Source: Nocardioides albidus
Lineage (GTDB): Bacteria; Actinomycetota; Actinomycetes; Propionibacteriales; Nocardioidaceae
Length of the DNA stretch: 64,000 nucleotides
Reading direction: 5' to 3'
NCBI RefSeq assembly: GCF_006335005.1
Contig: NZ_VDMP01000019.1
Span: 101,763 to 165,762, forward strand
The position numbers and the translations under genes were made by a program. Below, piece after piece: positions 50,459 through 64,000 of the stretch; the first letter of the stretch is position 1, and the number at the start of each line of letters is the position of its first letter. A model generated the notes under the pieces. It ran no database searches and was not told the DNA's origin. It saw only the letters and a program-made list of their open reading frames with translations.

Positions 50459-51568
50459 ATGTCCGGACCCAACACTGACTACGACCCCGTGGAGGTCACG
50501 ACCTTGAAGCCCGAGGAGGTCGAGGCCGCCCGCGATGCCGCGCTCGCCGCCATCGCCGCCGCGACCACCCTCGACGAGCTCAAGACGGTGCGCACCGAGC
50601 ACGCCGGTGACCGCTCGCCGCTCGCGCTGGCCAACCGGGAGATCGGCGCGCTGCCCCCGCAGGCCCGCAAGGAGGCCGGCCAGCGCGTGGGCCAGGCCCG
50701 CGGAGCGGTCAACCAGGCTCTCGCCGCCCGTCAGGGCGAGCTCGAGGCCGAGCACGAGGCGCGGATCCTCGTCGAGGAGGCCGTCGACGTGACGCTGCCG
50801 ACCGACGAGCTCCCGCTCGGCGGCCGCCACCCGCTGACCACCGGAGCCGAGCTGATCGCCGACATCTTCGTCGCGATGGGCTGGGAGGTCGCCGAGGGCC
50901 CGGTCATCGAGGCCGAGTGGCTCAACTTCGACGCGCTCAACCTGGGCCCGGACCACCCGGCCCGGACCATGCAGGACACGTTCTGGACCGAGCCCGCCGA
51001 CAACCACGTCGTGCTGCGCACCCACACCAGCCCGGTGCAGGCGCGCACCATGCTGACCCGCGGTGTCAGCGAGGGGGCCCCGATCTACGTCGTGTGCCCG
51101 GGGCGGGTCTTCCGCACCGATGAGTACGACGCCACGCACTCGCCGATGTTCCACCAGGTCGAGGGCCTCGCCATCGACGAGGGCATCTCGATGGCCCACC
51201 TCAAGGGCACGCTCGACCACTTCGCCAGCCAGATGTTCGGCGAGGGCATCACCACGCGCTTCCGCCCGTCGTACTTCCCCTTCACCGAGCCGTCCGCGGA
51301 GGTCGACCTCATCTGCTTCGTGTGCAGGGGCGTCGATCCCGAGTCGTGCCGCACCTGTCGCGGGGAGGGCTGGATCGAGTGGGGCGGCTGCGGCATCGTC
51401 AACCCGCGCGTGCTCCAGGCCTGCGGTGTCGACTCGGAGCGCTACTCGGGCTTCGCCTTCGGCATGGGCATCGACCGGACCTTGATGTTCCGGCACGGTC
51501 TCGAGGACCTGCGCACCCTGTTCGAGGGCGACGTGCGCTTCACCACGGCATTCGGAAGCGAGCTCTGA
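50459..51568 (+). CDS. pheS: Phenylalanine--tRNA ligase, alpha subunit
   Basis: 369 residues. An N-terminal coiled-coil (about 15-100) contacts tRNA; the class II catalytic domain shows [11 protein letters not shown] (motif 2 region), [20 protein letters not shown], and motif 3 [23 protein letters not shown] CxxC...CxxC pair ([15 protein letters not shown]) is an insertion seen in many bacterial PheS. Two bases before pheT. Confidence 0.97.
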   Translation: MSGPNTDYDPVEVTTLKPEEVEAARDAALAAIAAATTLDELKTVRTEHAGDRSPLALANREIGALPPQARKEAGQRVGQARGAVNQALAARQGELEAEHEARILVEEAVDVTLPTDELPLGGRHPLTTGAELIADIFVAMGWEVAEGPVIEAEWLNFDALNLGPDHPARTMQDTFWTEPADNHVVLRTHTSPVQARTMLTRGVSEGAPIYVVCPGRVFRTDEYDATHSPMFHQVEGLAIDEGISMAHLKGTLDHFASQMFGEGITTRFRPSYFPFTEPSAEVDLICFVCRGVDPESCRTCRGEGWIEWGGCGIVNPRVLQACGVDSERYSGFAFGMGIDRTLMFRHGLEDLRTLFEGDVRFTTAFGSEL

Positions 51569-51569
51569 C

Positions 51570-54047
51570 ATGAAGGCCCCTGTCTCCTGGATCCGGGAGC
51601 TCGTCGACCTGCCCGAGTCCGTCACCACCGAGGTGCTGACCGACCGGCTCACCGCGCTCGGCCTCAAGCTCGAGGCCGTCGACTCCGCCGACATCACCGG
51701 CCCGCTCGTCATCGGCCGCGTCCTCACCCAGGACAAGGAGCCGCAGAAGAACGGCAAGGTGATCAACTGGTGCACCGTCGACGTCGGTGACGCCAACGGA
51801 ACCGGCGAGCCCCAGGGCATCATCTGCGGCGCCCACAACTTCGGGCCCGGCGACCTCGTCGTCGTGGTCCTGCCCGGCGGCGTCCTGCCCGGCGGCTTCG
51901 AGATCTCCGCGCGCAAGACCTACGGCCACGTCTCGGCCGGCATGATCTGCTCGGCCCGCGAGCTCGGCATCGGCGAGGACCACGACGGCATCATCGTGCT
52001 GCCTCCCGACGCGGGGGAGCCCGGTGACGACGTCCTCGGGCTGCTGGGCCTCGACGAGGAGATCATCGAGTTCGAGATCAACCCGGACCGCGCCTACGCC
52101 CTGTCGCTGCGTGGCGTCGCCCGCGAGGCGGCGCTCGGCTTCAACGTGCCGTTCGCCGACCCGGCCGAGCGCGAGCTCCCCGCGGTCGACGGCAAGGCCT
52201 GGGAGGTCGTCGTCGACGACCCGGTCGGCTGCCCGGTGTTCGCCGCGCGCCTGGTCAGCGGCTTCGACCCGGCCGCCCCGACGCCGGAGTTCATCAAGCG
52301 CCGCGTCGAGCAGGCCGGCATGCGCTCGATCTCGCTCGCCGTCGACGTGACCAACTACGTCATGCTCGAGCTCGGCCAGCCGATCCACGGGTACGACGCC
52401 GACAAGGTCGCGGGAGCCCTCGGCGTGCGCCGGGCCCGGGAGGGCGAGAGGCTCACCACGCTGGACGGCGCGGACCGCGGGCTGTCCGCGGAGGACCTCG
52501 TCATCACCGACGACTCCGGCCCGATCGGCCTCGCCGGCGTGATGGGTGGCGCGACCACCGAGATGTCGGAGACCACCACGCGGATCCTCGTCGAGGCCGC
52601 GCACTGGGACGCCGTGTCGATGTTCCGCACCGGCAAGCGCCACAAGCTGACCTCCGAGGCCGGCAAGCGCAACGAGCGCGGCGTCGACCCGCTGCTGCCC
52701 GGCATCGCCGCGGACCGTGTGGTCGAGCTGCTCGTCGAGCACGGCGGCGCCACCGCCGAGCCCGGCTACACCCTGGTCGGAGCCGCCCCCGAGCGGCCCG
52801 CGATCACCATCGCCACCGACCTGCCCGCCCGACTCAGCGGCATCGACATCACCGCGATGACCACCGTCGAGAACCTCCGGGCCATCGGCGCCACCGTCAC
52901 CGAGCAGGACGCCGACACCATCGAGGTCGTCCCGCCGACCTGGCGCCCCGACATCAACGACCCCTACGACCTGGTCGAGGAGGTCGTCCGCATCGTCGGC
53001 TACGACCAGGTGCCGAGCGTGCTCCCGCGGCGGGCGACCGGGCGCGGCCTGACCCGCACCCAGCGGCTGCGGCGCCGGATCGGCCGCACCCTCGCCGGGG
53101 CCGGCCTGGTCGAGGTGGTCAGCTTCCCGTTCGTCGGAGACGCGACCTTCGACAAGCTCGGCCTGCCCGCCGACGACCCGCTGCGCAGCACGGTGGGCCT
53201 GGCCAACCCGCTCTCCAGCGAGGAGCCGGCCTACACGACGACCCTGCTGCCGGGTCTGCTCGAGGCGTCCTCACGCAACATCGGCCGGGGCGCGCCCGGC
53301 GTGGCCCTGTTCGAGACCGGCACCGTCGCGTTCCCCGCCGACAACGGCCCGGCGCCCATCTACGGCGTCCACACCCGGCCGTCCGAGGCCGAGCTCGAGA
53401 AGCTGGTCGAGGCCCTGCCCGTCCAGCCGCAGCACCTCGCCGTCGTCCTTGCGGGGGAGCGGCGCCGTGCGGGCTGGTGGGGAGCCGGTGCCGACGCCGG
53501 CTGGACCGACGCGCTCGCCGTCGTCCGCCGCCTCGCGGCCGACCTCGGTGTCACCCTCGAGGTCGCCTCGACCGCCCGGATGCCCTGGCACCCCGGCCGC
53601 TGCGCGCTGATCAGCATCGACGGGGTCGAGGTCGGTCACGCCGGCGAGCTCCACCCGAGCGTGTGCGCGTCGTACGGCCTCCCTGCCCGCAGCGCCGCCG
53701 TCGAGCTCGACCTCGACGCGATGATGGCCGCCGCCACCGACGTCACGCCGGGACCGCAGTTCTCGACGATGCCCGTGGCCAAGGAGGACGTCGCGCTCGT
53801 CGTGGACGCCGCGGTGAGCGTCGCCGCGGTCGAGGCCGCTCTGCGTGAGGGCGCCGGCGACCTGCTGGAGTCGATCCGGCTGTTCGACGTCTACACCGGT
53901 GCCCAGATCGGTGAGGGCCGCAAGTCGCTCGCGTTCGCGCTGCGCTTCCGCGCCCCCGACCGCACCCTCACCGAGGCCGAGACGAGTGCCGCTCGCGATG
54001 CCGCCGTGGCTCGGGCCGCGGAGCTGATCGGAGCCGTGCAACGCTGA
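51570..54047 (+). CDS. pheT: Phenylalanine--tRNA ligase, beta subunit
   Basis: 825 residues, full length. Domains in order: N-terminal OB/tRNA-binding EMAP-like region (ADITGPLVIGRVLTQDKEPQKNGKVINWCTVDVGD, CGAHNF), B3/B4 editing domain (about 200-380; RTGKRHKLTSEAGKRNERGVD), B5 (about 405-475; RPDINDPYDLVEEVVRIVGYDQVPS), catalytic-like core, and the C-terminal anticodon-binding FDX-ACB domain (PVAKEDVALVVDAAVSVAAVEAALR). Forms the alpha2beta2 enzyme with PheS. Confidence 0.97.
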   Translation: MKAPVSWIRELVDLPESVTTEVLTDRLTALGLKLEAVDSADITGPLVIGRVLTQDKEPQKNGKVINWCTVDVGDANGTGEPQGIICGAHNFGPGDLVVVVLPGGVLPGGFEISARKTYGHVSAGMICSARELGIGEDHDGIIVLPPDAGEPGDDVLGLLGLDEEIIEFEINPDRAYALSLRGVAREAALGFNVPFADPAERELPAVDGKAWEVVVDDPVGCPVFAARLVSGFDPAAPTPEFIKRRVEQAGMRSISLAVDVTNYVMLELGQPIHGYDADKVAGALGVRRAREGERLTTLDGADRGLSAEDLVITDDSGPIGLAGVMGGATTEMSETTTRILVEAAHWDAVSMFRTGKRHKLTSEAGKRNERGVDPLLPGIAADRVVELLVEHGGATAEPGYTLVGAAPERPAITIATDLPARLSGIDITAMTTVENLRAIGATVTEQDADTIEVVPPTWRPDINDPYDLVEEVVRIVGYDQVPSVLPRRATGRGLTRTQRLRRRIGRTLAGAGLVEVVSFPFVGDATFDKLGLPADDPLRSTVGLANPLSSEEPAYTTTLLPGLLEASSRNIGRGAPGVALFETGTVAFPADNGPAPIYGVHTRPSEAELEKLVEALPVQPQHLAVVLAGERRRAGWWGAGADAGWTDALAVVRRLAADLGVTLEVASTARMPWHPGRCALISIDGVEVGHAGELHPSVCASYGLPARSAAVELDLDAMMAAATDVTPGPQFSTMPVAKEDVALVVDAAVSVAAVEAALREGAGDLLESIRLFDVYTGAQIGEGRKSLAFALRFRAPDRTLTEAETSAARDAAVARAAELIGAVQR

Positions 54048-54055
54048 GCGTCGAT

Positions 54056-54093
54056 CCACCCGGGGTCCGGTCCGGGTCGTGGACCCCGCGTGG
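54056..54093 (+). terminator. Hairpin terminator after pheT
   Basis: CGGGGTCC and GGACCCCG form a perfect 8-bp stem (54061-54068 with 54081-54088), extended across one mismatch by CCAC/GTGG. No U-run follows, as is common for actinobacterial terminators. It separates pheST from the arginine operon. Confidence 0.6.
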
Positions 54094-54101
54094 CGGTTCC
54101 A

Positions 54102-55586
<1,485 letters not shown>

Positions 55587-55612
55587 CCACCCACGAAGGA
55601 TCCGCAAGAACC

Positions 55613-56773
55613 ATGAGCGTCACCCACCCCGCCGGCTTCGTCGCCGCCGGCGCCGCCATCGGACTGAAGTCGACCGGCCGCAAGGATCTCGCCCTCGTCG
55701 TCAACCAGGGCCCCACCTTCGACTCCGCCTCGGTGTTCACCAGCAACCGCTGCAAGGCCAACCCCGTGCTGTGGAGCGAGCAGGTCGTCAAGGACGGCGT
55801 CGTGCGCGCCGTCGTCCTCAACTCGGGCGGCGCCAACTGCTACACCGGTCCCGAGGGCTTCCAGACCACGCACCAGGTCGCCGAGAGGGTCGCCGAGCTC
55901 GCCGGGATCGCCGCGGGCGATGTCGTGGTCTGCTCGACCGGGCTGATCGGTCTCGTCAACGACCGGCAGACGCTGCTCGACGGGGTGAGCGCCGTGCACG
56001 CGCAGCTCTCCGCCGAGGGGGGCGACGACGCCGCCCACGCGATCATGACGACCGACACGGTGAGCAAGCAGGTCGTCGTGCAGGGCCCCGACGGCGCCGG
56101 CTGGTCGATCGGCGCGATGGCCAAGGGCGCCGGGATGCTCGCCCCCGCCCTGGCCACGATGCTGGTCGTGATCACCACCGATGCCGTCGTACCCGCCGCC
56201 GATCTCGACGCGGCCCTGCGCGCCGCCACCCGGGTCAGCTTCGACCGCCTCGACTCCGACGGCTGCCAGTCGACCAACGACACCGTCACCCTGATGGCCA
56301 GCGGCGCCTCGGGCATCACCCCGAGCCTGGACGAGTTCACGGCCGCTCTCGTCGAGGCGTGCCGCTCGCTCGCGCTCCAGCTCCTCGCCGACGCCGAGGG
56401 CGCCGACCACGAGATCGCGATCACCACGCTGCACGCCGCCACGGAGGACGACGCCGTGGAGGTCGGCCGCAGCGTCGCGCGCAGCAACCTGTTCAAGGCC
56501 GCGGTCTTCGGCAAGGACCCCAACTGGGGGCGCGTGCTCGCCTCCGTCGGCACGACGTCCGCGGTGTTCGACCCCGCCGACCTCGACGTCGCGATGAACG
56601 GCGTCTGGGTGTGCCGCAACAGCACGCCCGCCGAGGACCCCGCCCTGGTCGACCTTTCCGATCGCAAGGTCACCGTCACCATCGACCTCAAGTCGGGCGA
56701 CGCCGAGGCGACGGTCTGGACCAATGACCTCACCCACGCCTACGTCCACGAGAACAGCGCGTACTCCTCATGA
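55613..56773 (+). CDS. argJ: Bifunctional glutamate N-acetyltransferase / ornithine acetyltransferase
   Basis: 386 residues. The self-cleavage site that creates the two subunits is in [20 protein letters not shown] (nucleophile Thr after ALA). [20 protein letters not shown] and the C-terminal HENSAYSS are family blocks. It recycles the acetyl group between N-acetylornithine and glutamate. AAGGAT before the ATG; 4-bp overlap with argB. Confidence 0.96.
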   Translation: MSVTHPAGFVAAGAAIGLKSTGRKDLALVVNQGPTFDSASVFTSNRCKANPVLWSEQVVKDGVVRAVVLNSGGANCYTGPEGFQTTHQVAERVAELAGIAAGDVVVCSTGLIGLVNDRQTLLDGVSAVHAQLSAEGGDDAAHAIMTTDTVSKQVVVQGPDGAGWSIGAMAKGAGMLAPALATMLVVITTDAVVPAADLDAALRAATRVSFDRLDSDGCQSTNDTVTLMASGASGITPSLDEFTAALVEACRSLALQLLADAEGADHEIAITTLHAATEDDAVEVGRSVARSNLFKAAVFGKDPNWGRVLASVGTTSAVFDPADLDVAMNGVWVCRNSTPAEDPALVDLSDRKVTVTIDLKSGDAEATVWTNDLTHAYVHENSAYSS

Positions 56774-57693
56774 ACGACACCCCAGGCAAGCCCGACCCGT
56801 TCAAGGCCGAGACCCTCGCCGGCGCCCTTCCGTGGCTGAAGGCCTACCACGGCAAGGTCGTCGTGGTGAAGTACGGCGGCAACGCGATGACCGACGACAC
56901 CCTCAAGCGCGCCTTCGCCGAGGACATCGCCTTCCTGCGCTTCGCCGGCTTCCGCCCCGTGGTCGTGCACGGCGGAGGCCCGCAGATCTCCACCATGCTC
57001 GACCGGCTCGGCATCGAGTCGGAGTTCCGCGGCGGGCTGCGCGTGACCACGCCCGAGGCCATGGACGTCGTCCGGATGGTCCTCGTCGGCCAGGTCCAGC
57101 GCGAGCTGGTCGGCCTCATCAACGAGCACGGTCCGCTCGCCGTCGGCCTGTCGGGCGAGGACGCCCACCTGTTCACCGCCGAGCAGACCGGCACCGTCGT
57201 GGACGGCGAGGAGGTCGACCTCGGCCTGGTCGGCGAGGTGGCCCACGTCCGGCCCGAGGCGGTCCTCGACCTGATCGAGGCCGGTCGGGTCCCGGTCGTC
57301 TCCAGCGTCGCTCCCGATGTCGACGGGGTGGTCCACAACGTCAACGCCGACTCCGCCGCCGCCTCGCTGGCCGCCGCGCTCGGCGCAGAGAAGCTCCTCG
57401 TCCTCACCGACGTCGAGGGCCTCTACCTCGACTGGCCGGACCCCGAGGAGGTCATCGGCGAGATCAGCCCCGAGGCGCTCGAGGAGATCCTCCCGACGCT
57501 CGCGAGCGGCATGATCCCGAAGATGAGCGCCTGCCTGCAGGCGGTGCGCGCCGGGGTGAAGCGGGCGACCGTCGTCGACGGCCGGCAGGCCCACGCCGTG
57601 CTCCTCGAGCTGTTCACCGACGAGGGCGTCGGCACCCAGGTCCTTCCCGGCGTCACCACGAAGACGCGCAAGGCCAGGGAGGCGCGCCAGTGA
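56770..57693 (+). CDS. argB: Acetylglutamate kinase
   Basis: 307 residues. [13 protein letters not shown] at the N-terminus, [29 protein letters not shown], and [25 protein letters not shown] make the amino-acid kinase fold with the conserved Lys and Gly loops. Usually the arginine-feedback step of the pathway; the N-terminal helix needed for hexameric, arginine-sensitive forms appears present (residues 8-28). Confidence 0.96.
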   Translation: MNDTPGKPDPFKAETLAGALPWLKAYHGKVVVVKYGGNAMTDDTLKRAFAEDIAFLRFAGFRPVVVHGGGPQISTMLDRLGIESEFRGGLRVTTPEAMDVVRMVLVGQVQRELVGLINEHGPLAVGLSGEDAHLFTAEQTGTVVDGEEVDLGLVGEVAHVRPEAVLDLIEAGRVPVVSSVAPDVDGVVHNVNADSAAASLAAALGAEKLLVLTDVEGLYLDWPDPEEVIGEISPEALEEILPTLASGMIPKMSACLQAVRAGVKRATVVDGRQAHAVLLELFTDEGVGTQVLPGVTTKTRKAREARQ

Positions 57694-58922
57694 CCGCGAC
57701 CGACCCCGGCACCGCCCAGTGGACCGAGCGCTACACCGGCGCGCTGATGAACACCTTCGGTCCACCCAAGACCGTGCTGGTCCGTGGCGAGGGCGCCCAC
57801 GTGTGGGACGCCGACGGTCGTGAGTACGTCGACCTGCTCGGTGGGATCGCCGTCAACGCGCTCGGCCACGGCCACCCGCGCCTGGTCGCCGCGGTCAGCG
57901 AGCAGCTGCAGACCCTCGGCCACATCTCGAACTTCTTCGCCAGCGCGCCGCAGATCACGCTCGCCGAGCGGCTGATCGGCCTGCTCCAGGCCCCGATGGC
58001 CGAGCCCGTCGAGACCCGGGTGTTCTTCACCAACTCCGGCGCCGAGGCCAACGAGGCCGCGTTCAAGCTCACCCGGCGCACCGGTCGCACCAGGATCGTC
58101 GCCACCGAGGGCTCCTTCCACGGGCGCACGATGGGCGCGCTCGCGCTGACCTCGAAGCTCGCCTACCGCGAGCCCTTCGAGCCCCTGCCCGGCGACGTCG
58201 TCTTCGTCCCCTACGGCGACGCGGCGGCTCTCGAGGCGGCGGTCGACGGTGACACGGCGGCCGTCCTGCTCGAGCCGGTGCAGGGCGAGGCGGGCGTCGT
58301 GGTGCCGCCGCGCGACTACCTGCCCACCGCCCAGCGGATCGCCCACGAGAACGGTGCCCTGCTCTGGCTCGACGAGATCCAGACCGGCGTGGGCCGCACC
58401 GGGGCCTGGTTCGCCCACCAGAATCCCGCGCTCGTCGACGCACCCGTCGTCCCCGACATCGTCACCCTCGCGAAGGGCCTGGCGGGCGGGATCCCGATCG
58501 GCGCGTGCCTGGCGACCCACGGTGCCGGCAAGCTCTTCGACCCGGGCAACCACGGCACGACCTTCGGCGGCAACCCGGTCGCCGCCGCGGCCGCGCTCGC
58601 CGTCCTCGACGTGATCGCCGAGGACGACCTGCTGGCCCACGCGACCGCGCAGGGCGAGCGGCTCCGCTCCGCGGTGGGCGATCCTCGCGTCGTCGAGACC
58701 CGCGGCACCGGACTCCTCCTCGGCCTCACCCTCGGTGAGCCCAGGGCCGCGGAGGTCGTGAGCGCCGCCCAGGACGCGGGCTTCCTCGTCAACGCCGCGA
58801 CTCCGGAGCGGATCCGGCTCGCGCCGCCCCTCAACCTTCCCGACGCCGACGTCGAGGCCCTCGCCTCGGCGTGGAGCGGGATCCTCGACCATGCCTTCGA
58901 CCCGTCAGGAGCGACGTCATGA
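57690..58922 (+). CDS. argD: Acetylornithine aminotransferase
   Basis: 410-residue class III aminotransferase. [18 protein letters not shown], the Asp in [17 protein letters not shown] Lys in [15 protein letters not shown], and [23 protein letters not shown] start overlapping the argB stop. Converts N-acetylglutamate semialdehyde to N-acetylornithine; may also serve in lysine synthesis. Confidence 0.95.
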   Translation: MTATDPGTAQWTERYTGALMNTFGPPKTVLVRGEGAHVWDADGREYVDLLGGIAVNALGHGHPRLVAAVSEQLQTLGHISNFFASAPQITLAERLIGLLQAPMAEPVETRVFFTNSGAEANEAAFKLTRRTGRTRIVATEGSFHGRTMGALALTSKLAYREPFEPLPGDVVFVPYGDAAALEAAVDGDTAAVLLEPVQGEAGVVVPPRDYLPTAQRIAHENGALLWLDEIQTGVGRTGAWFAHQNPALVDAPVVPDIVTLAKGLAGGIPIGACLATHGAGKLFDPGNHGTTFGGNPVAAAAALAVLDVIAEDDLLAHATAQGERLRSAVGDPRVVETRGTGLLLGLTLGEPRAAEVVSAAQDAGFLVNAATPERIRLAPPLNLPDADVEALASAWSGILDHAFDPSGATS

Positions 58923-59860
58923 CCCGATCCTTCCTCCGCGACGACGACCTGACTCCGGCCGAGCAGGCCGAGGTCCTCGATCTCGCCGCCAAGCTGAAGG
59001 CCGAGCCCTACGACCACCAGCCGCTCGCCGGCCCGCGGACCGTGGCGATGATCTTCGACAAGCCGACGCTGCGCACCCAGGCCTCGTTCGCTGCGGGCAT
59101 CGCGGAGCTGGGCGGGCACCCGATGCTCGTCGACGGCACCTTGGCCGGGATCGGCAAGCGCGAGTCCGTGGCCGACGTCGCCCGGGTGCTGGGCCGTCAG
59201 GCCTCGCAGATCGTGTGGCGCACCTTCGCCCAGGACGATCTCGACCAGATGGCGGCGTACGCCGGCGTCCCGGTCGTCAACGCGCTCACCGACGACTTCC
59301 ACCCGTGCCAGCTGCTCGCCGACCTGCTCACCATCCGCGAGCACAAGGCTCCGGACGGGCAGAGCCTCGCCGGCCTCACCGCGGCCTTCCTCGGGGACGG
59401 CGCCTGCAACATGGGCAACTCGTGGCTGCTCGCGGGCGTGACGGCGGGGATGCACGTGCGGGTCAGCGGTCCCCGGGGCTACGTGCCCTCGGACGCGATG
59501 TTCGCCCGCGCGGCCGAGATCGGCGCGACTACGGGAGGCTCCGGCAGCGCCGTCGCCGACCCGCGCGAGGCCGTCGCCGGGGCCGACGTCGTCATCACGG
59601 ACACCTGGGTGTCGATGGGCAAGGAGGACGAGGCGTCCGAGCGGCGCGCGGTCTTCGGCCCGTGGTCGCTCACCTCGGATCTCCTCGCCCATGCGTCGCC
59701 CGACGCCATCGTGATGCATTGCCTCCCGGCGTACCGCGGGATGGAGATCGCCGCCGAGGTCCTCGACGGTCCCCGGAGCGTCGTGTGGGACGAGGCCGAG
59801 AACCGCCGCCATGCCCAGAAGGCGATCCTGACCTGGCTCCAGGCGAGGACGCAGGCGTGA
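58919..59860 (+). CDS. argF: Ornithine carbamoyltransferase
   Basis: 313 residues. [24 protein letters not shown] and HCLPAYRG are the ornithine-side motifs. The carbamoyl-phosphate loop reads [10 protein letters not shown], so the usual S-T-R-T-R is T-L-R-T-Q, while the key Arg-Thr is kept. This variant recurs, I believe, in a subset of actinobacterial ArgF. ATGA overlap with argD. Confidence 0.93.
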   Translation: MTRSFLRDDDLTPAEQAEVLDLAAKLKAEPYDHQPLAGPRTVAMIFDKPTLRTQASFAAGIAELGGHPMLVDGTLAGIGKRESVADVARVLGRQASQIVWRTFAQDDLDQMAAYAGVPVVNALTDDFHPCQLLADLLTIREHKAPDGQSLAGLTAAFLGDGACNMGNSWLLAGVTAGMHVRVSGPRGYVPSDAMFARAAEIGATTGGSGSAVADPREAVAGADVVITDTWVSMGKEDEASERRAVFGPWSLTSDLLAHASPDAIVMHCLPAYRGMEIAAEVLDGPRSVVWDEAENRRHAQKAILTWLQARTQA

Positions 59861-59861
59861 G

Positions 59862-63725
<3,864 letters not shown>

Positions 63726-63738
63726 GGGGCACCCCGAT

Positions 63739-63769
63739 TTGCAACCTGGGGGAGGGGTGCTGTTAATGT
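63739..63769 (+). promoter_or_regulatory. Predicted rRNA operon promoter P1
   Basis: TTGCAA (-35, 63739-63744) and TAATGT (-10, 63764-63769) with a 19-bp spacer, directly after argH. Followed by a GC-rich leader containing AAACCTC ... GAGGGTTT arms around GGGGCC-A-GGCCCC. Confidence 0.5.
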
Positions 63770-63795
63770 TCTTCTCGTTGCGGGGAACGCAGCGA

Positions 63796-63830
63796 AAACC
63801 TCCGGGGCCAGGCCCCAAACAAGAGGGTTT
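63796..63830 (+). promoter_or_regulatory. Leader stem-loop of the rRNA operon
   Basis: AAACCTC (63796-63802) pairs with GAGGGTTT (63823-63830; one bulged G), enclosing the palindrome GGGGCC-A-GGCCCC. It lies between the two rrn promoters; it may be a processing or antitermination element of the leader. Confidence 0.4.
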
Positions 63831-63884
63831 CACCGCGTCCGCAGCACGGTTCAGGACTCGCTCGGAAGCCGGCATCACGCCGAG

Positions 63885-63913
63885 TTGACGAGCAGGACAC
63901 GAACCACTAATGT
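63885..63913 (+). promoter_or_regulatory. Predicted rRNA operon promoter P2
   Basis: TTGACG (63885-63890) and TAATGT (63908-63913) with the ideal 17-bp spacer; the -10 is the same hexamer as in P1 and both are followed by TT. A strong sigma-A-type promoter. Confidence 0.6.
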
Positions 63914-64000
63914 TTCACAGGTTGCCCCGCGACCGAGGCCGGAAGGCCGAAGCGCGAGCGCGTGTGATGTTTGAGAACTCAACAGTGTGTCATGCATAGA
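63914..64000 (+). other. 16S rRNA precursor leader (mature 16S beyond window)
   Basis: TTTGAGAACTCAACAGTG near 63970-63987 is the element found just upstream of 16S rRNA genes in actinobacteria, associated with processing and antitermination. The mature 16S start is not reached before base 64000, so no rRNA gene is claimed. Confidence 0.7.

Noticed and set aside
63961..64000. Start of mature 16S rRNA
   Set aside because: Only the upstream leader motif is present; the GATCCTGGCTCAG start of 16S is not reached.

Overview
The window is about 70% G+C, uses GTG and TTG starts freely, and is packed with ATGA/GTGA-overlapping operons. The gene families (Mce importers, a KstR regulator with its steroid-degradation genes, and F420/PPOX-type oxidoreductases) point to an actinobacterium. 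Gene content and repeat style fit Nocardioides or a close relative in the Propionibacteriales. That placement is an inference; no 16S rRNA gene lies in the window.

Layout. 1-2.0 kb: tail of one mce operon (mceE end, mceF, an Mce-associated lipoprotein). 2.0-8.9 kb: phospholipase D-like protein, an SDR/carboxymuconolactone decarboxylase-family pair, uvrB, an MFS transporter and an ion-channel-like protein. 9.0-19.5 kb: a complete second mce operon (yrbEA, yrbEB, mceA-F, two Mce-associated proteins) behind a KstR-type operator, hence probably the sterol importer (mce4 type). 19.5-38.2 kb: a sterol-catabolism island. It carries ferredoxin-NADP reductase, a PPOX/FDOR protein, ferredoxin, a 17-beta-HSD-like SDR, a second SDR, the regulator KstR itself, an unexplained glycosyltransferase/methyltransferase/cyclase-fold/methyltransferase cluster, a FadE34-like double acyl-CoA dehydrogenase, two alpha/beta hydrolases, a wax ester synthase/DGAT, and the side-chain-shortening operon (fused ChsE1-ChsE2, split ChsH2, ChsH1, Ltp2). 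Six sites fitting TnnAACnnGTTnnA (four exact, two with one mismatch) tie these units together. 38.2-44.0 kb: a cupin, then an FMN riboswitch and ribD-ribE-ribBA-ribH-hisE-hisG-PH protein. 44.0-46.4 kb: a kinase and a PLP-dependent deaminase/aldolase divergent from an SseB-like gene across a 40-bp palindrome. 46.4-50.4 kb: infC (rare ATC start, attenuator-like leader)-rpmI-rplT, a SpoU rRNA methyltransferase, an orphan histidine kinase and a DinB-like protein. 50.4-63.7 kb: pheST, a terminator, then argC-(ACT protein)-argJ-argB-argD-argF-argR-argG-(NUDIX)-argH behind an ARG-box palindrome. 63.7-64.0 kb: two promoters and the leader of a ribosomal RNA operon whose 16S gene lies beyond the window.

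How the parts work together. KstR probably coordinates sterol import (Mce), redox supply (FNR plus ferredoxin), oxidation (SDRs) and propionyl side-chain removal (ChsE/ChsH/Ltp2). It may also control acyl storage (WS/DGAT) and the uncharacterised glyco-methyl cluster. Several promoters have a -10 hexamer 7-8 nt before the start codon, implying leaderless mRNAs. The strongest novelties are the swapped gene fusion/fission in the ChsE/ChsH operon, the KstR-linked GT-MT-cyclase-MT cluster, the 40-bp palindrome that embeds two divergent GTG starts, and the ACT-domain gene inside the arginine operon.
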